From Anaerolineaceae bacterium UBA700 (lineage in GTDB: Bacteria; Chloroflexota; Anaerolineae; Anaerolineales; Anaerolineaceae), in contig DBMK01000017.1 in assembly GCA_002298885.1 (NCBI GenBank), forward strand, positions 1-9,525: a DNA stretch of 9,525 nucleotides. Direction: 5' to 3'. The notes below the pieces were generated by a model, which saw nothing but the letters and a program-made list of their open reading frames with translations, was not told the DNA's origin and did not search any database. The first letter of the stretch is position 1, and each line of letters begins with the position of its first letter. The position numbers were made by a program, and so were the translations under genes. Below, piece after piece: positions 6,645-9,525 of the stretch.

Positions 6645-9374
6645 ATGGTCTCTCCCCTTCTGATGACAAAACTAAGCCTGCCTCAGGCAAGGCATAACCT
6701 TGTTTTACGCCCGCGCTTGATGGAGCGGTTAAACGCCAGCCTGGAACACCCGCTCAGCCTGGTTTCGGCTCCAGCCGGGTTTGGAAAGAGCACACTCCTC
6801 AGCCAATGGATCCACCTTCACTTTGAAACGGCTCAATTAGCCACCCACACGGCCTGGATCTCTCTAGATACGGACGACGACGATCCTGCCCGGTTTTTGG
6901 AATACATTCTGGCAGCCTTCGAACTGCTCTTACACGAAGCCATCCATCTCGGAACAGCGCGTGTTCTTCTCCAGGGGCAGCAAAACCCGCCGGTGAAGTT
7001 GATCTTCACGGATTTGCTCAATCAACTGGCGGATCTAAGCGAAGATACGCTCCTTATTTTGGATGATTTCCACGCCGTTCAATCCCGCGAAATCCTGGAA
7101 GGCATCGCCTTTTTGGTCGAACATTTGCCGGCCAGGTTGCATGTGATTCTCCTTAGCCGCTCGGATCCCTCACTGCCCCTCGGCAGGTGGCGCGTGCGCG
7201 GCCAATTGAACGAAATCCGCTCGGCCGATTTGCGTTTCAACATCGAAGAAGCGAATTTATACCTGAACCAGGCGCAAACACTGGGATTAAGCGCGCAGGA
7301 AATCGATGCACTCGAACAGCGCACCGAGGGCTGGATTGCCGGGCTGCAGATGGCGGCGATAACCCTGCGCGATCGCGCCCCCGATTCGATTGCCCAGTTC
7401 ATGAACGATTTTTCAGGCCAGCATCATTTGATCCTGGATTACCTGACCGACGAAGTGCTTCAACAGCAGCCAGAATCGATCCAGCGCTTTTTACTGATGA
7501 CGTCGCTTTTTAACCGCATCAGCCCGGATCTGTGTAATGCATTATTGGGCGATGGGGATGAGAACGCGGTAAATTACGGGCAAATCCTGGAGCAGTTGGA
7601 TCACGCAAACCTGTTCCTTATTCCCCTGGATAATAACCGCATTTGGTACCGCTATCATCACTTGTTCGGCGAGCTGCTTCAAGTGCGGCTGAAGGAACAG
7701 TATCCGCAGAGGATCCCGGAACTGCACAAAAAGGCATCCGGCTGGTTTGAAAAAAACGGTTATCCATTTGAAGCAATGCAGCATGCCCTGGCAGCAGGAG
7801 ATTTAATCCTGGCGACGGACGTCATCGAACGCACGGTGCGTAACCCCGCCACGTGGGCGACCGGAAATATTAGCCGCATGCTAGATACGGTCAACTCCTT
7901 GCCGTACGACATCATCTCCGGCAGGCCCTGGCTGCGCGCCTACCTTTCGGGCATCATTTACGTCGGCGGCCAGCTCGAAGTTGCCGATCAGCTGTTGGCG
8001 CAAATCGAAGGAAATCTTTCCGATAATAAGGGGATTCCCTCCGCGGAACGGGAAGAATTGGAACTGTTCAGCAACGCCTTCAGGGGATTTTACGCCGCGA
8101 CCCGCGGCGACGCCGATAATGCGGTCCGGCGAGCGAATATCGTCCTATCCAAAGTAACATCGGACGACCGGCGCGTCTACGGGCACGCCCTGGCAACACT
8201 CGGCCAGGCGGCGCTGGTCGCAGGGGACCTGGAAAAAGCGCGCGAGCTCTACCAGCAGGCCATCGAAAATCAAAAGCAGAAGAATGCCCGCTTTACCGCC
8301 GTAACCTGGTCGAGCAACCTGGCGGACGTGCTGACTGCGCAGGGCAGGCTACTCGAGGCGTTTAAAGTGTGCGAAGACACCATCCAGTATGGCTCCAAAG
8401 ACGGAAAACCCGGGCCGGCAGTGGGGTATACCCAGACTTACCAGGCAGCCGTGCTCTTCGAATGGAACCGGCTGGAGGATGCTGAAAAAACGCTCCTCGA
8501 CGGCTTGCGCTTGATGCAGAAGGATGGCATCAGCCCCAATTTTGGCCGCGCTCACGCAACGTTGGCGATGATCCAGCAGGAATTAGGGAAACCGGCGGAT
8601 GCATCCAACAGCATGGAAATTGCCGTACAGCTTGCCGGAAGAAGCCAGGCCCAGCGGTATATCCATTTGATCGCCGCGTTCCAGGCGCGCCTGTGGCTTG
8701 CTCAAGGTGAACTGAGCCGGGCGCAGCAATGGACGCGCCAGAAGATGGAGAGCAGCAGCGAGCAGGGCCTGGCTACGCCGCTGCAGGCTGCGTTTGAGGA
8801 TTTGACGCTTGCGCGCGTGTTATGGAGCGAGGACCGCTTCGAAGAGGCGCAAAGGATTGCAGATCGATCTATTCAGGATGCAGAAACGCGGAATTGGCCG
8901 GGAATCCTGATCGAAGCCCTGGCTTTGCGCGCCCTCCTAACGAGCCAACAAGCGGGGCGTGCCCTCCAGGCGCGGGAATTGTTACTGCGAGCTTTGACGC
9001 TCTCGCTGCCCGGGCAGTACAAGCGAACCTACCTGGATTTTGGCCTGCCCATGGAACGCCTGCTGCAATCGGTCGAGGCTGCGGATCCATCGCTGAAAAC
9101 CTATCGCAATCGTTTGCTGGGGGGGTTCCGCGCCACAGAACCCGGGCACAAACCGGATGTAGACCAGGCGGGTTTAATCGAGAAGCTGTCGGACCGCGAG
9201 CTTGAAATCCTGCAACTGATCGCAGCCGGGCTGACGAACAGCCAGATCGCCAAAAAGCTTTACCTCACCGTGAATACCATCCGCGCCCACAGCCGGCACA
9301 TCTTCGGCAAGCTCGATTCGCACAGCCGGACCGAGGCCGTAGCCCGGGCGCGAGAGTTGGGCCTGCTGAAATAA
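6645..9374 (+). CDS. MalT-like STAND ATPase regulator of the LuxR family (909 aa)
   Basis: Large signal-responsive transcriptional activator. The N-terminus (TKLSLPQARHNLVLRPRL) is that of MalT-like proteins. The nucleotide-binding domain has Walker A APAGFGKS (42-49), Walker B TLLILDDFH (135-143) and the SRSDPSLPLGRWR segment (171-183). EVLQQQPESIQRFLL (270-284), WYRYHHLFGELLQ (334-346) and EAMQHALAAGD (376-386) are further landmarks of the family. A long alpha-helical, TPR-like sensor region follows (about 390-840), and a LuxR helix-turn-helix closes the protein (about 845-909, SDRELEILQLIAAGLTNSQIA). By family knowledge, inducer and ATP binding cause self-assembly and activation at target promoters. 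It has no receiver domain, so it is not a two-component regulator. The ATG at 6645 has only a weak AGG upstream; an in-frame ATG six codons later is an alternative. It is co-directional with tetR, 106 bases downstream, and probably has its own promoter. Whether it controls the GH3 operon is unknown. Confidence 0.9.
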   Translation: MVSPLLMTKLSLPQARHNLVLRPRLMERLNASLEHPLSLVSAPAGFGKSTLLSQWIHLHFETAQLATHTAWISLDTDDDDPARFLEYILAAFELLLHEAIHLGTARVLLQGQQNPPVKLIFTDLLNQLADLSEDTLLILDDFHAVQSREILEGIAFLVEHLPARLHVILLSRSDPSLPLGRWRVRGQLNEIRSADLRFNIEEANLYLNQAQTLGLSAQEIDALEQRTEGWIAGLQMAAITLRDRAPDSIAQFMNDFSGQHHLILDYLTDEVLQQQPESIQRFLLMTSLFNRISPDLCNALLGDGDENAVNYGQILEQLDHANLFLIPLDNNRIWYRYHHLFGELLQVRLKEQYPQRIPELHKKASGWFEKNGYPFEAMQHALAAGDLILATDVIERTVRNPATWATGNISRMLDTVNSLPYDIISGRPWLRAYLSGIIYVGGQLEVADQLLAQIEGNLSDNKGIPSAEREELELFSNAFRGFYAATRGDADNAVRRANIVLSKVTSDDRRVYGHALATLGQAALVAGDLEKARELYQQAIENQKQKNARFTAVTWSSNLADVLTAQGRLLEAFKVCEDTIQYGSKDGKPGPAVGYTQTYQAAVLFEWNRLEDAEKTLLDGLRLMQKDGISPNFGRAHATLAMIQQELGKPADASNSMEIAVQLAGRSQAQRYIHLIAAFQARLWLAQGELSRAQQWTRQKMESSSEQGLATPLQAAFEDLTLARVLWSEDRFEEAQRIADRSIQDAETRNWPGILIEALALRALLTSQQAGRALQARELLLRALTLSLPGQYKRTYLDFGLPMERLLQSVEAADPSLKTYRNRLLGGFRATEPGHKPDVDQAGLIEKLSDRELEILQLIAAGLTNSQIAKKLYLTVNTIRAHSRHIFGKLDSHSRTEAVARARELGLLK

Positions 9375-9412
9375 GCTAACTGTACTTCCTCCCCAGGCGC
9401 TGATTAAAACTG

Positions 9413-9441
9413 CCCCTGAAGTTTGGCCTTTTCTAAAAAGG
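9413..9441 (+). repeat. 3'-end repeat element with hairpin, copy B
   Basis: Starts 38 bases after the stop of the LuxR-family gene and matches the reverse complement of 1-29 at 24 of 29 positions, including the unbroken block AGTTTGGCCTTTT. The hairpin is GCCTTTT, loop CTA, AAAAGGC (9426-9442). The loop differs from copy A while the stem is retained. As with copy A, it sits just past the end of a transcription unit and in the same direction, but no T-tract follows, so its role in termination is not certain. Confidence 0.6.
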
Positions 9442-9452
9442 CTACAAAAAAG

Positions 9453-9491
9453 CCCCCCTACCCCTCCGCCCGCCCCAAAATCGGGCGGGGG
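9453..9491. other. GC-rich hairpin overlapping a minus-strand G-quadruplex motif
   Basis: CCTCCGCCCG (9463-9472) pairs with CGGGCGGGGG (9482-9491) as a 10-bp stem with one G-T wobble and a 9-base loop. The C-runs at 9453-9458, 9461-9464, 9469-9471 and 9473-9476 give, on the minus strand, four runs of three or more G with linkers of 1, 4 and 2 bases, a canonical quadruplex motif. On the minus strand it is followed by CTTTTTTG, so it could end a leftward transcript entering from the right. On the plus strand no T-tract follows the stem; an AT-rich hairpin (AAAAAT, 9497-9502, with ATTTTT, 9508-9513) comes next. I see no gene in 9375-9525. Confidence 0.45.
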
Positions 9492-9525
9492 AAATTAAAA
9501 ATCGTGAATTTTTGGCCGTCCGCCC

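Noticed and set aside
1..9441. Composite transposon bounded by inverted repeats
   Set aside because: The two 29-base elements are inverted, but no transposase or integrase is present, both sit at normal 3'-end distances from genes, and target-site duplications cannot be seen because the left copy touches the window edge.
9506..9517. Possible third copy of the 3'-end repeat (GAATTTTTGGCC)
   Set aside because: Only the short GAA-TTT-GGCC core resembles the other copies and the following bases differ, so a chance match is likely.

Overview
The window reads as an ordinary, intact bacterial chromosome segment carrying a small sugar-utilisation locus next to a large stand-alone regulator. The organism is most likely a member of the Chloroflexota (Anaerolineae-like). 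This is inferred from GC-rich coding sequence and a long MalT/LuxR-type STAND regulator of the kind that is abundant in that phylum; no rRNA or marker gene is present to confirm it. I see no insertion sequence, phage gene, CRISPR array, tRNA or rRNA.

Layout. The left 60% is a leftward (minus-strand) operon of three genes. It starts at about 5864 and reads an MFS sugar permease (5826 to 4591), a GH3 beta-glycosidase (4507 to 2333) and a second, divergent GH3 beta-glucosidase of the BglX type (2293 to 53). The gaps are 83 and 39 bases. Neither GH3 enzyme has a visible signal peptide, so the simplest model is permease import of a beta-linked di- or oligosaccharide followed by cytoplasmic hydrolysis. 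A TetR-family regulator (5936-6538) is transcribed divergently from the operon. Their shared 109-base gap holds a perfect inverted repeat, ACTTACCT-N6-AGGTAAGT (5885-5906). It covers the -35 of the leftward promoter and the expected -35 position of the tetR promoter. This is the layout of a local repressor that controls both the operon and itself. The tetR -10 box (TATAAT, 5924-5929) stands 6 bases before the ATG at 5936, which suggests a leaderless mRNA.

Right of tetR, with its own likely promoter, lies a 909-residue ATP-binding LuxR-family regulator (6645-9374), full length from Walker A to the C-terminal helix-turn-helix. Its target cannot be read from the sequence.

Edges. A 29-base element with a hairpin (24 of 29 bases identical) lies just downstream of both transcription units, at 1-29 (minus) and 9413-9441 (plus), in the same orientation relative to transcription. 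The last 75 bases hold a GC-rich hairpin that overlaps a G-quadruplex motif on the minus strand. I did not find a clearly new biological system. The most useful leads are the shared operator, the probable leaderless tetR, and the repeated 3'-end element.
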